This document shows, in pieces, positions 11,470-24,098 of a DNA stretch of 64,000 bases; the stretch's first letter is position 1, and the number at the start of each line of letters is the position of its first letter. The stretch comes from Berghia stephanieae. Lineage: Eukaryota; Mollusca; Gastropoda; Nudibranchia; Aeolidiidae. The stretch covers positions 4,648,653 to 4,712,652 of the forward strand of contig CM067450.1 in NCBI GenBank assembly GCA_034508935.3. The letters run 5' to 3'. A model generated the notes under the pieces. The model worked only from the letters and a program-made list of their open reading frames with translations. It was not told the origin of the DNA and did not search any database. Made by a program: the position numbers and the translations under genes.

Positions 11470-12095
11470 TGTTACCAACATAAACGCCTGCTCCACTCAC
11501 TTTTCTGAAGTAATAACTATCTTTCTAACTTTTGTATACCATGCGCAGCAATGCCCAACTCAATGAGTACGATGTGATTGACCCAGACCGTAGCCTTTGA
11601 GATAACATAGCCTGCTAGTGGTTTTCTTCCCAGATGGTGACGTCATGCTGTCTGGTGATATCTCTTGGTTTGGAGGGGAAGACAATTTGCTGCCACGTGT
11701 TTCCTAAACAATCTTGTGCATCTTATTGAATTTCTCTGTTGTTTTCATTCTATCACTATTTTACTCTCTTCTTTGGATTACATTTGTATTATATCCTTTC
11801 TTTGAAAACTATAGCCTTGTGGAGAACATTGTGTTTATTTGAGTCAATAAAAAAAATTATACGGCGCACAACTCTACTGAAAGATTTGAAAATTAGAAAT
11901 GTATTTTTTACAGATAGATAAACAGATAACTTGATTTAAAGTCAGTTTGAATGTTCGTTGAGTCAAACAGATATCATAAAATACGTACCGACGACACTAA
12001 CACTCTCAAAAACAACCAATTTCGACACTGTAAAAAGTTGTCAGTTTGGCGTTTTTACGCAAATCGTTGCATTCGAAATAATGAATTTACTTAAT
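11470..12095. other. No recognised feature
   Basis: AT-rich intergenic sequence with no convincing exon, RNA gene or repeat identified by reading. Confidence 0.4.
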
Positions 12096-12170
12096 GTAAA
12101 TGTTGCTGCTCGAAGCTCGAAGAAATAAATATGTGAAATAGAATGTAAGCTTCAATTTAATTACAAAAAA
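12096..12170 (-). repeat. Copy of the 3423 fold-back repeat, single arm
   Basis: Contains CTGCTCGAAGCTCGAAG and AAGCTTCAATTTAATTAC, the reverse orientation of the segment around 3440-3545. The second arm is absent. Confidence 0.7.
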
Positions 12171-12184
12171 CAGATCAAATGAAC

Positions 12185-12220
12185 GTTTCGGGTTTCCCCT
12201 TTATCAACAAAACAGGATGA
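12185..12220 (-). ncRNA. Hammerhead-like core in a repeat, degenerate
   Basis: On the minus strand a TTGATAA box is followed by GGGGAAACCC and GAAACG. This resembles the order CUGANGA, stem II, GAAA of a type I hammerhead ribozyme, but the first box departs from consensus. Similar cores lie at 41015 and 44690. Confidence 0.3.
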
Positions 12221-12924
12221 ATGAACGGAAGGCCCTCATTAAATAATGGTGGGTACAATATCGAATGAAAATAGTTCTTTCCCCGCGAAATTGCGGACTT
12301 TTTACTAGTTGATATCAAAATTAATTATCTCGGTGGCTCCGGACAGACGCCCGGGATATCCGAACGCCACTGTATTACATAAGCACCTACATAATAAGTC
12401 AGGCAGTGACATTTTTGGACTAACCTTGATATGACAACATTACACCGATAAGGGATTATTGCTCTAGGGTATGGATAATGTAACGGTCCGTGATTTGAGA
12501 TAAAAGACATGCATTTCCCACTTATCCGGTATCCCCAAACTCCGATAAATATATGTGACCTATTACCTAAACATGGTATTTTGTCGGTACGGTTGAGATT
12601 CACGGTCAAAGTTAAATTTATAGCCAAAAATATGTGACTTGTGCAACCTTTTTTTATTTATTTATTTTTTTTATTATTTTTTTTTTTTACATCCATGACA
12701 CTCCAAACCGCTATGCCATCAGCCCTCTAAATATGGAAGACAATAAATGTGATGTCCAAAAACAGGTTCCTATTTCATTGGAAATGTAAAACTACTCTTC
12801 CGGAGGACTGGATACTCGTCTGATTCAGAGTGATGGCATCTTAATTCTAGTAAAAACACATGCTGGTCGTCAATAAATATAGTCCATCCTCGCTCTTTTA
12901 CGTCCAATAATACTAATAATCTGC
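12221..12924. other. No recognised feature
   Basis: Moderately AT-rich sequence with a T-rich run at 12650-12690. Short open frames here show no recognisable protein features. Confidence 0.4.
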
Positions 12925-13125
12925 CTATAGATAGTTCGAAGATGACGTCACTCAGGTCTTTGTTATTGTTTTTTGCCATCCGTGTTTATGAGTAATGCTC
13001 ACTGAACTGTATTAACCTGACTATAAACGTTCATGGATACATACAGTTTTGTGTGTTGGTCCGTTATACTTCCGGATGGCAATGTTTTGAGCTTTTTAGC
13101 TAAGCGCATACTATCTATACATCCT
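12925..13125 (-). repeat. R190 dispersed repeat
   Basis: Reverse-oriented copy of the repeat arrayed at 17604-18390. It has GATGACGTCACTCAGG, TTTTTTGCCATCCG and ACTTCCGGATGGCAATG. Confidence 0.8.
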
Positions 13126-13301
13126 GCTACTGAAATATAGTTATGCAACCTTATGATTCAATATGTAACCTATTAATCATTAGTACTCCGAAGAACTGGT
13201 TACATACATACTTCCAAGGATTTTGGAACCATTTTTTTTTAAATAGAGAGATTGATGTCACGACTTTTCGTCCCTGTTCACATCTCTATCTATCTGCGCA
13301 C

Positions 13302-13830
13302 ACTGGGTGGGGTTCCTGACCTCCCATAGTGGGCAGGGAGGTACATACTGTGTCTTCTATCCCCTTATATCTGTTTTCCAACATGCTTTCTGTCTTTGTC
13401 TTGGAATGAGATTACTTGGTTTTGTCCTGGCCCTGGCCGGAGTCATGGCTGGGAGGGAAACAGTCAAATGCATAGTTATTGTTTTGAGAGGTGATATTTT
13501 TTTTCCTTGTAAATTATCTCTCTGTTATGTATTATTATATTTGTTATTTTTAATGTATAATATAAGCATCTGAGTGTATTCCTCTTTGTTGATTTTGTGC
13601 TTGTGTCAGGATGAGACTTATAGGTGATCTTAAGCTAAGTACATTGGTGGTATGCTCTTGGAATCTACATCCCTATTTGTTCCCAGTTCCCCTTTGTCTT
13701 ACTTTCTCTTGGGTACGAGTGCTTTAATTGTAATTTTAGAACTTTTTACGATCCCATTTTTTTCCTTTTTCCTGGCGCTGATATGACCTAAATGTGCTGC
13801 AAGCGCCGTAAAACCCTTAACAACATAAAA
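13302..13830 (+). mobile_element. S2 retroelement, near full length
   Basis: Starts GGGTGGGGTTCCTGACC and ends GCAAGCGCCGTAAAACCC plus an A-rich tail. It is one of two plus-strand copies in the window and gives the clearest view of both ends. Confidence 0.85.
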
Positions 13831-14082
13831 CATATCTGCCCACCTGTCATCTGCACATTGAGTTTCTAACATAAATCAGTATAATTTGTCATCCTCCACT
13901 TCTACCCCCTTCTGCATCTTCCTGTTAGAACTTTTAAAAAATATATAAACTAACAATAGAAAGACGGTCTATAAACTATTTACTAATATGGATATCACTG
14001 TCATAACCAGCTGGTGACATCCATATAGCGATTAATGAATGAACCAGTTAACTAAAGTACTCCAAAAAGATGCGCGATTAAA

Positions 14083-14262
14083 GATTTGGTCAGAAAACTC
14101 ATCCTTCAAATATCGATCGCTTTTAAGTGACCCTCGTCTTGGCAAAACTCTCAAACCTTGGACTTAGTGAAGTCACAGATTTTATAGATTGTTTGGAGCA
14201 AAATGATGGTCATTTAAAATCGATCGATAATTGAAGGACGAGTTTTCTGGCCAAATTTTTAA
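14083..14262. mobile_element. Fold-back MITE (AAACTCGTCCTTCAA termini)
   Basis: The left arm (TTTGGTCAGAAAACTCATCC, then CAAATATCGATCG) is inverted at 14210-14260 (CGATCGATAATTGAAGG, then GAGTTTTCTGGCC). Related copies are near 20355, 36487 and 40476. It is non-coding. Confidence 0.7.
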
Positions 14263-14364
14263 TAAATACGCGTCTTTCTGAATCACGACAGTCACCCGGT
14301 AAACTCTCTCGTTCAATCTATTGACCATGTAGATTGTGTGCGATTGGCTAAGAATCTTACAACA

Positions 14365-14560
14365 TTGACATCCGGAAGTATAACGGACTAACACACAAAT
14401 CTATGTGTAACCTTGAACGTTTATAGTCTGGTTAATACAGTTTCGTGAGAATTACCCATAAACGCGGATGGCAAAAAGCAATAAAAAAGACCTGAGTGAC
14501 GTCAACTTTATACTATCTATTGTCGCGAGAACAACACGAGACAAGCTGAACTTATTGGTG
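14365..14560 (+). repeat. R190 dispersed repeat
   Basis: Contains ACATCCGGAAGTATAACGGA, ATAAACGCGGATGGC and CCTGAGTGACGTCAA, in the same order as the array units at 17604-18390. Confidence 0.8.
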
Positions 14561-14629
14561 CTATGAGTTTATGTAAAATGTCACAACATACGTCACCGGT
14601 TATAACATACCAAATATACAAAACTGTGT

Positions 14630-14790
14630 GCGGTTATGCGGTCTTGTTGTATGACACTCGCTTTCGGATCGGAAGGTCCTGGGTTTGAGCCTCGCTCAGC
14701 GCATAGTTGAGTCCTTGGAAAAGGCTCTTTAACTGAGCTTTTGAGCTTTTATATAGCGCAATATCCACTAAACGTGCTTTTTTTCCTTTT
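14630..14790 (+). mobile_element. S1 head joined to inverted S1 tail
   Basis: A plus-strand S1 head (TGTGCGGTTATGCGGTC through TTGGAAAAGGCTCTT) is followed at once by a minus-oriented tail (GAGCTTTTATATAGCGC). It is a rearranged or twin-primed copy. Confidence 0.7.
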
Positions 14791-15143
14791 TTAAAAATTT
14801 TGTTTAGGGCGGGTTTTTTGGGGTGTTTTTGCTTGTTTTTTGTTTGTTTGTTTGTTGTTTTTTTTGTTTTGTTTTTGTTCTATTGTTTGTTTATTTTTTG
14901 GGTTTTTTTTTTCATTGGTGAAGAGAGAATGATTTAAAATGACCTATCCACACGGGACGGGAATCTCATTGTTATAGCTTGTTGTTTCAATTTATGGTTT
15001 GATTTTGTGAGTTTTGTTCACTCCTAAAAATCATCGAGCCCCCATGGATAGTGTTTACATGTGTGCTGTCCTCGAAGTGATAGATACTAAGCTGCTAACA
15101 TTTTTTCTCTGTCGTCTATTTGGATTTTTACGTGATATATTTA

Positions 15144-15440
15144 TGTTTTAATTGGATTCAGTAGTCTGATGTCACGTCGCCCGGCAACGGCGGCCATCTT
15201 GGTTCTAAACAAAGAAAATCATTACTTTTTATTCTTCAAGCTGGCTAGAACCTTTCATATGTCTAGTGATCAGAATGTATAAAAGTGAAAACAAGATCAT
15301 ATTTATAATGTTTTTCTCCTCTGGATACACTTTTATGCTCGTCGGAGAAATATTTCATAAGGGCGTCCGCCATTATTCCGATAGTTTAGAGCCAGTGTTA
15401 CTAAGTTACAATGCGTCATTAGGAAGGAAGTGACGTTACG
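15144..15440 (+). repeat. Dispersed ~295 bp repeat, copy 1
   Basis: Shares GTCTGATGTCACGTCGCCC, GGTTCTAAACAAAGAAAATC and GCGTCATTAGGAAGGAAGTG with 22137-22436. Its class is unknown. Confidence 0.8.
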
Positions 15441-15585
15441 ACTGTTGAATCCTATTATGTTTTCGTTGTTTGCTGATTTGTTCCTTGTTTGGAACTTATT
15501 TTGTTCTTTTTTGAAGCTGTTATATTCATTTTTGTTTAATACTTTTTTGTGCTGTCCTCTTAACAGTGTTCACTGTGTTAGACCG

Positions 15586-15866
15586 TGAGGCTCGAACCCA
15601 GGACCTTCCGATCCGAAAGCGAGTGTCATCGTTAACTGGCAAAAAAAAATGACGTCTTTGGCCACAAAGAAAACAAATAGTGAGTTGCATTCAATAGTTC
15701 AACCAATGGGATCACTTGTTTCCATGAGCTCTACTAACGACAAGTCACAAGGCGGTGCAAAAACCAAATAATGACGTCAAAAGACCAGTCCTTTTGGGCT
15801 TCAGTGTCAGGCTATAACATAACGATGGCTACGGTGTCATACCACTAGACCACATAGCCGCACAAG
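15586..15866 (-). mobile_element. S1 SINE head interrupted by MITE at 15630-15833
   Basis: The S1 B-box/A-box region is split. CGAAAGCGAGTGTCAT ends at 15629 and resumes as GTGTCATACCACTAGACC at 15834, so the inserted MITE has a 7 bp duplication GTGTCAT. An identical insertion is present at 28932-29136. Confidence 0.85.
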
Positions 15867-15886
15867 ACCTTGAACGGCAATGCATC

Positions 15887-16130
15887 TGTGCGTCGCCATC
15901 GTTATGTTATAGCCTGACATTGAAACCCAAAAAGACTTGCATTTTGGCGTCATTATTTGGTTTTTGCACCGCCTAGTGAGTTGTCGTTAGTAGAGCTCAT
16001 GGAAACAAGTTATTTCATTGGTTGAACTATTGAATACAACTCACGATTTGTTTTCTTTTGTGGCCAAAGACTGGCATTTTGACGTCATTTTTTGGTCAGT
16101 GTCAGGCTATATGTTCACGAAGGCTACGGT
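15887..16130 (+). mobile_element. Full MITE copy, inverted relative to 15630-15833
   Basis: Begins near CATCGTTATGTTATAGCC and ends TGTCAGGCTATATGTTCACG. It is the reverse complement of the 15630-15833 element apart from the ends, giving arms of about 200 bp that could form a large hairpin. Confidence 0.75.
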
Positions 16131-16454
16131 GAGACACATCTAAGGCACATAATCTGTGATAAACGCTTTTACCTTATAAGGCAAAGACATGTATTTTTCC
16201 TCTTTAACTCTCGCAGGAATTCACGCTATGCTGTTATGTAAAATACTTCCAAAATCCGCCAGCCAACTCAAACATACCCACACACAAAATTGCGTGTAAT
16301 CTTTAATGTGTGTAGTCTGATTGATATAATTACTATGTACCAGTGTGAGAGAATCGTCTTTATTATCTATTTATTTTATGTCCATCATTATATGTAATAT
16401 TATTTAAACACTTTTTGACGAACAGTTTTCCGACTATTACCATTTCCTATTCAT

Positions 16455-17503
<1,049 letters not shown>

Positions 17504-17603
17504 NNNNNNNNNNNNNNNNNNNNNNNNNNNNNNNNNNNNNNNNNNNNNNNNNNNNNNNNNNNNNNNNNNNNNNNNNNNNNNNNNNNNNNNNNNNNNNNNN
17601 NNN
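17504..17603. other. Assembly gap, 100 N
   Basis: Exactly 100 N between the ATT repeat and the R190 array. The round number suggests a gap of unknown true size. Confidence 0.99.
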
Positions 17604-18390
17604 TTAATACAATTCAATGAGCATTACTCATAAACGCGGATGGCAAAAAAAAAACCAATAACAAAGACCTGAGTGACGTCATCTTCGAACTATTTATAGA
17701 TAGAATGCGCTTGGCTAAGACGTTCATAACATTGCCATCCGGAAGTATAACGGACCAACACACAAAACTATGTATAGATAGAATGCGCTTGGCTAAGGAG
17801 TTCACAACATTGCCATCCGGAAGTATAACGGACCAACACACAAACTCTGTGTAACCATGAACTTTTATAGTCTGGTTAATACAGTTTAGTGAGAACAACT
17901 CACAAACGCGGATGGCAAAAACAATAACAAAGGCCTGCGTGACGTCATCTGCATACTATCTATAGATAGAATGCGCTTGGCCAAGGAGTTCACAACATTG
18001 CCATCCGGAAGTATAACGGACCAACAGACAAACTCTGTGTAACCATGAACTTTTATAGTCTGGTTAATACAGTTTAGTGAGAACAACTCACAAACGCGGA
18101 TGGCAAAAACAATAACAAAGGCCTGAGTGACGTCATCTGCATCCTATCTATAATCATGAACTTTTATAGTCTAGATAATACCGCTTAGTGAGTATTTCTC
18201 ATAAACACGAATGGCAAAAAAAAAAAAAAACCAAAAAAAACAAAAAAAAACCAGTAACAAAAACCAGAGTGACGTCAATTTCATTCTATCTATAGTCTGG
18301 TTAATACAGTTTAGTGAGATTTACTCAAAAAACACGGATGGCAAAAAACGATAACAAAGACCTGAGTGACCTCAAGTCAGGTGACGTTAA
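17604..18390 (+). repeat. R190 tandem array
   Basis: Head-to-tail units of about 190 bp (start motifs at 17875 and 18065 are 190 bp apart). Each has CGCGGATGGCAAAAA, a GAGTGACGTCAT box, GATAGAATGCGCTTGGC and GCCATCCGGAAGTATAACGG. The right end has decayed units. The left end is cut by the gap. Confidence 0.85.
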
Positions 18391-18839
18391 CGATGGCTGC
18401 GGTCGGAGTAAGTTTGATGGTAAAAATAGAACACAATAGACAGAAAAGTATGAAACTTGGGTTAATGTTTTGTTACAGTGGATGCAGTTTGCTTTTAAAG
18501 TAGCAAAATACAAATAAAATGTCCCCACATAGTTCATGTTTACGTAAAGATTACTTTTATTTCAGCAATTGATACATCCTGACGTAATACCATTTTGAGA
18601 CTATGGCTCACATATTCCAAAAAAGGATTTTGAAGTTTAAATGATCTAGAATTGGGAATTTTAGTTTTTGTCACTAAAATGAATTATGTTCACCCCCCCC
18701 CCCCCCTTTCCAAAAAAAAAAAAAAAGAAAAGAAAAAAAAAAAGAACCATAAAAACGTTATCAATTTGTCATACTTTCTAGCTGTGAATTCATTTTCAGC
18801 ACCTAAATCACCCCGACAAAATACAGTTCTGAGGCTGCA

Positions 18840-18970
18840 CATAGACTAGCATCCTATCCAAAGGATAGCTATCAATTGCTATTGTCCGTTTCACGCTATG
18901 GAAACCGGGATAAAGCTCCGGCTCCAGGGCTAAATGACTCTGAAGGACTACTTTTACGTCGCATTTATTG
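18840..18970 (+). mobile_element. S5 SINE 3' part
   Basis: Contains GACTAGCATCCTATCC, TCAATTGCTATTG and GTTTCACGCTATGGAAACC, as in the 3' half of the copy at 24357. A poly-C/poly-A tract lies just upstream (18692-18744). Confidence 0.65.
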
Positions 18971-19269
18971 AAATAATCTAGGCTCGCCGTCAGAGGGTTA
19001 AGTCGCGTATTAGTGACCCTTCGCCTCAAAACGGTATTAAGTCGGGATATTTAAGATGTTGAAAATTGAATGTACAGTCAGAAATATCAGACTTGTGTTG
19101 AGTTTGTATGTTTTATTGAGGAGAATGGATACCATATTTTAGGATGCTAATGCCAACAATTTAAATTTTGAACAGTTTAACATTTAATTCGGCTTTCAAG
19201 CATATGGTTCGTTCCGACATAATACCGTTTTGAGACGATGGGTCACATTATGTACTGAGCCCCCAACCT

Positions 19270-19310
19270 CTTCCTACCCCCCCCCCCCCCCCCCCCCCCC
19301 CCTCCTTCTC
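19270..19310. repeat. Poly-C tract
   Basis: About 24 uninterrupted C at 19278-19301 with C-rich flanks. Confidence 0.95.
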
Positions 19311-19639
19311 CCTGCGGAAGTCCGGCTGTTGCCAGACTGGACATGCACACCACGCCACTCAGCTGCCACGCTCTTTGAACCGACAATATAATCCCGTTTG
19401 TTTGCCCAACACTCCATACAGAATGGATGTAATTATGGATTCGTAGTGTTGAGCACACAACCATTGTTTCATATGCGTCTTTGTGACGCCTCTGACTTAC
19501 ATAACTATTTTTGGAGCACATAAAATGGCTGCCGTACAGTGAAAAAACACTTTACAGAAAAAATGGCAAAAGAACTTGTCCGTCAATGTGAACGATCTTT
19601 ATTCAGGTTTTCATAACAAAATAGAAATAAATAATAAAT

Positions 19640-19850
19640 TTCCTTTATTCATCCCATAGGGGAAATTTGTCTTTAGGGTCTGTTCCAAGGGAAAACTGGA
19701 ATAACCCAGGCGGCAGCCGCAGTGCAGAGCCTCAAATTGATCTAGGGCGAGGTGACTTGATCAAGGCCGCACGGCGCAGCGTCGGGTGATCGAACTCGGT
19801 ACCTTTCGGGTACGAAGCAAAGACGGTAACGCTGAGCCATGCTGCCCTTT
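19640..19850 (-). mobile_element. S4 tRNA-derived CORE-type SINE
   Basis: On the minus strand it has a head GGCTCAGCGTTACCGTC, B box GAGTTCGATCACCC and a conserved GGCCTTGATCAAGTCACC segment. It ends with GACAAATTTCCCC and AATAAAGGAAA. Other copies are at 24865, 61383 and 63590. Confidence 0.8.
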
Positions 19851-19854
19851 AATC

Positions 19855-20345
19855 CAACCAAATCATCAATCACTTGATTTGTTGCTGTCCAACGATTGGA
19901 TATTAATTCTTAACAACTGTAAACACGCTGCTTTGTTTATGAAAGATGGAAACACACCCATGTATCAAGCTGAACAAAATGACCAATGGGGGCGATCTAT
20001 ATTCATGTTTTCGTCCAACCAGGTCATCAATCACATGATTTGTTGCTGTCCAACGATTGGATATTTCTTAACAAATGTAAACACGCTGCTTTGTTTACAA
20101 ATGTTATAAACATACCCATGTGTCAAGCTGAACCAAATGACCAATCGTGATGTTAGATATTTTAAAATATGTGAACACTTTTCACATTTTGCAATGTGAC
20201 CAATGACCTCGAGCACATGGAAAGTTAATATAGATCATGCCCATTGTGATGTTAAGATATTTCAAAAGCTGTGACACTTTCACTGTGTGGGTCACTTTGA
20301 GCACACATTCCAATGTAACCAATGACCTCGAACACATGGAATGTA
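19855..20345 (+). repeat. Dispersed repeat with internal duplication
   Basis: ATTTGTTGCTGTCCAACG and AAACACGCTGCTTTG occur twice (around 19877 and 20037). A third, reverse-oriented copy of the family is at 62215-62500. It is non-coding and of unknown class. Confidence 0.75.
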
Positions 20346-20349
20346 ATAT

Positions 20350-20515
20350 AGATCGTCCCCATTATCGATCGATTCAAATGACCCTCATATTGTCACATAT
20401 CGTCAAACCTGAGACTTCTAGAAGTGGTTTCCATGGCTGTGAACTTTGACGAAACGTCTTTTTTTTAAAGTTTGGCTAGAATTAATTTTTTAACGTTATT
20501 ATCGATCGATTTCTA
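20350..20515 (+). mobile_element. Fold-back MITE copy, degenerate
   Basis: Bounded by ATTATCGATCGATTCAAATG and TTATTATCGATCGATTTC, with internal TCAAACCTGAGAC, resembling the elements at 14083 and 40476. Confidence 0.5.
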
Positions 20516-20636
20516 GATGGCTCATGACTTGTCAAAAAGTCTTATAATGCCAGAATTAGACGAATTCTCGGGTTTAAGAAATGTTGACAAGTTGGACGTT
20601 ATGTTAGTCAATTGAAATAAAGAGTATAAGTTATCT

Positions 20637-20772
20637 AGCCAAAACAATAACAAAAACAAAAACAGCAACAGCAACAAAAACAACAAAAACAAGAACAAAA
20701 AACAACAAATCAACAACAACAACAACAAAAACAACAATAACACAACAAAGAGAACAACAACAACAACAAAAA
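20637..20772. repeat. CAA-rich low-complexity tract
   Basis: AACAACAAAAACAACAA-type sequence with no reading-frame significance. Confidence 0.9.
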
Positions 20773-21091
20773 TGTCCTTTTAGTTTGTGGCTAAAATGCT
20801 CCCAGTGTCTTAGAGGAGATGACCCTCCTTACAGCCTTTCTCCAAAGAAGGCATCGATCACGAGAGCCTTTCTTTCTCTGCCCTACCATTAGAACGCCCT
20901 AAACATTTTTTTTAAAAATACGCTCTTTGATATCCCAGGAATTTTATCGAAGAAACAAATCGAATTAATCAAAGTATAGTCCCTTTACAGACATTACCCC
21001 ACATCGGGATCACTAAATATGGTACAGTTTTCAGATGATTGGTTATTAACATTATGATATTCCAAGTGGGGGCGGGGGGGGGGGGGGGGGG

Positions 21092-21345
21092 GGCGAAGTG
21101 GCCGAGTGGTCAAGGCATTGCACTGTGACCAGGATGGTCCCGGGTTCGAGCCCCGCTCCAGGCACTTTCGTATTTTTCCTTGGGCAAGATTATTAACCCC
21201 CAATTTGCTCACTTGGACAAAATGGGGTGTTTCCTGTTGATATCAGATATCTTGTTTGATGAATTATCTATATTCCTTCATGGAATTCCTAGGCGACGAT
21301 GTCTTATGATGTCCTGGTGGTATGGCATATCTTTATTTTTTTTTA
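21092..21345 (+). mobile_element. S6 SINE, tRNA-Leu/Ser-like head
   Basis: Starts GGCGAAGTGGCCGAGTGG, with B box GGGTTCGAGCCCCG and body GGGCAAGATTATTAACCCCC. A poly-G tract of about 24 bases precedes it. It is collinear with the minus-strand copy at 3880. Confidence 0.85.
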
Positions 21346-21650
21346 AATTTTTATGATGGTCCAAAAGATTATAATGATGAAGTGGGTGTTCCTGCACGAG
21401 TGGTGTTATTTGATCCCAAGGTCGAATGTTTATATTAGATAAACCAAAGCAGCGCGGTTCACGAGTGTTTAATATTTGACGAGTTTTGTTGAATGCACTC
21501 CAGTCCAGTGTTAAAGTACTTGACAGTCGATTAGGCGGGTAGATAAGTACTGGTTGTTAGATAACTTTGCTTGTTCCTGTCTTGGAGAGTCATGGTAGAG
21601 ATCGCGTGACTATCAGTGGCGGAACCGTGTGCGAGGACGTGGGGCTGTGA
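21346..21650. other. No recognised feature
   Basis: Non-repetitive, mixed-composition sequence. No exon could be supported. Confidence 0.35.
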
Positions 21651-21652
21651 AC

Positions 21653-21831
21653 ACCGGTGTAGTACGCCAGAATGACTCTATCGCCAAAAAGACTCTAGAT
21701 AAATTGGCGTACGCGAGACAGACTCTAGAGTTAGCCTCGCGGCCGCGAGACTTGCTCTAGAGTGTGCTTCGCGTACGTCAATTTAACTCTAGTCTTTTTT
21801 TGGTAGAGTCATTCTCGCGTGGTACACCGGT
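21653..21831. repeat. CpG-rich imperfect palindrome
   Basis: The two halves are reverse complements with scattered mismatches. The outer ends are ACCGGTGTA / TACACCGGT and the centre is CTCGCGGCCGCGAG. Both arms carry GCGTACGCG-like and GACTCTAG words. It is strongly enriched in CpG compared with the AT-rich surroundings. Confidence 0.85.
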
Positions 21832-21942
21832 ATTTTTGTCTTTTGTTGCGAACGCCTTGATCTTCTGAATGCGTATTAGTGCAATATGAATGTGTAACGT
21901 TCATGTGATGAATTCACTCCATATCTATAATTGAGGAGATGT

Positions 21943-22136
21943 CCTAAGTCACATTCATATGGAAGATGGGTTAACTGTCTCAAGCAATCTTGAGACGCCT
22001 TAGAATAACAAGAGAAATATAGATGCTTCAAAACAGTCAGAGTATTGTTCTATGAGGCAAAGGAGACGAGTATTTTCATCTTAAGTCATGAGATAAGACA
22101 AAATATTGCAATTTTCTCGGAAAAATCACCTTCTCA
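21943..22136 (+). repeat. Repeat A, empty-site copy
   Basis: Runs from GAGGAGATGTCCTAAGTCAC to AATCACCTTCTCAATT. It contains an uninterrupted CATCTTAAGTCATGAG, the intact target of the insertion seen in the second copy at 22437-22910. Confidence 0.85.
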
Positions 22137-22436
22137 ATTGGATTCGGTAGTCTGATGTCACGCCGCCCGGCAACGGCGGTCATCTTGGTTCTAAACAAAG
22201 AAAATCATTACTTTTTATTCTTCATGCTGGCTAGAACTTTTCATATGCTTTGTGATCAGAATGTGTAAAAGTCAAAACATGATCAAATTTATGGGGTTTT
22301 TTTCCCTCTGGATACGCTTTTATGCTTGCCGGGGAAATATTTCATACGGGCGTCCGCCATTGTTCCAATAGTTTAGAGCCAGTGTTACTAAGTTACCATG
22401 CGTCATTAGGAAGGAAGTGACGTTATGACTGCTGAA
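22137..22436 (+). repeat. Dispersed ~295 bp repeat, copy 2
   Basis: Homologous along its length to 15144-15440. It lies between the two copies of repeat A. Confidence 0.85.
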
Positions 22437-22910
22437 GAGTATTGAGGAGATGTCGTAAGTCACATTCAGACAGAAAAATGAGTTAACTGTCTCAATCAAT
22501 CTTGAGACATCTTAGAATAACAAGAGAAAAATAGATGTTTGAAAACAACCAGAGTATTGTTCTATGAGGCAAAGAAGACGAGTATTTTCATCTTAACCCT
22601 CTCCTTACCACCTATTGGAAAATCGTCACATTTGTTACGATGCAACCGTCACTTTTTTCATCCAGATTCCATTTCTTTTTGCTCTAGTTTCAAAAGCTTT
22701 ACATTCTGTAATAGAATTCACATTGTCAAACAATATTACGTATAGAATGTGCTTGTTGCTTTTCTGTTTGAGTAAGAAATGGCTATTTTTGTAATGGGTG
22801 GGTGTGAAGTTTTTGGGAAAATTTTGAAAATGGCTGGAAAGGAGAGGGTTAAGTCATGAGATAAGACAAAATATTGCAGTTTTCTCGGAAAAATCACCTT
22901 CTCAATTTAG
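22437..22910 (+). repeat. Repeat A copy carrying a TTAA insertion
   Basis: Matches 21943-22136 but is split at CATCTTAA by a 252 bp element. Confidence 0.85.
22597..22848. mobile_element. piggyBac-like MITE, 252 bp
   Basis: Starts CCCTCTCCTTACC and ends GGAAAGGAGAGGG (terminal inverted repeats). TTAA flanks both sides (22593-22596, 22849-22852). TTAA target choice and CCC termini are typical of piggyBac. It has no transposase frame. Confidence 0.85.
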
Positions 22911-22958
22911 AGGTAATGTTCGGCCAGTTGAAAATTTTAAATTTTTTTTTTTTTAAAT

Positions 22959-23262
22959 GTTGAGCTTTTATATAGCGCAATATCCATTAACAGTGCTCAA
23001 AGCGCTTTACAGGGGGTCCCTGACCATCAGCAATACGTAACATGTAGAACGAAACATGACGCCTGTTAGGCGAAATTACAATATTTTCGGACCGAGACAA
23101 CGCTGTTAACGGTCAGGTACTCATTTTACACCTGAGTACGGTGAGAGAATGTGAATAAAGAGTCTTTTCCAAGGACTCAACTATGCGCCGAGCGAGGCTC
23201 GAACCGAGGAATGTCAGATATGAAAGCGAAAGTCATACCACTAGACCACATAGCCGCACCAA
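22959..23262 (-). mobile_element. S1 tRNA-derived SINE, full length
   Basis: Tail GCTTTTATATAGCGCAATA at the left, head CATACCACTAGACCACATAG at the right. The body has AACGGTCAGGTACTC. Confidence 0.85.
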
Positions 23263-23487
23263 ACATTCACTCACTCCAAATTATATCATTCAATCAGCGA
23301 ATTAAAACACTCTAGACATAAATCAAAACGACATATTATCATAGAACATCGATCAATAAACCAATCAACTACTCAACAAAACAATCAATAAATCCGTCGA
23401 TTGATCATTTAATTTGGATGACAATCCTCAAAAGCAATCAATGACGCAAGAATAAGAAATGAATATAATGATAATGATTTTGATATA

Positions 23488-23822
<335 letters not shown>

Positions 23823-24098
23823 GCGCTTATGATATAGTGCCAACATCTCATGCAATATGAGCTCTTTGCGCTTTACAAAAATAGATAAGAAAAATATATG
23901 GATATATTATATCATTAAACAATTATCATAGCTATTAAATATAGATGGATACAAATATTCAATATTTAAAACTCTATTAACATAGAGAAAAAAATCGAGC
24001 AAAGAAATGTTTTCTAAAGTAGCTTGGTTTGCGATATAAGACCACTCTCATGCATCTCTTATTATTTAATTGACCTAGGTTTTGTTTTCAAATTTCAG

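Noticed and set aside
12325-12627. 100-codon minus-strand frame
   Set aside because: No recognisable motif and no flanking splice sites or neighbours; probably chance.
18380-18425. Possible FABP first exon, ATGGCTGCGGTCGG before GTAAGT
   Set aside because: Only about five codons, in the wrong length class for a FABP exon 1, and located in a decayed R190 unit.
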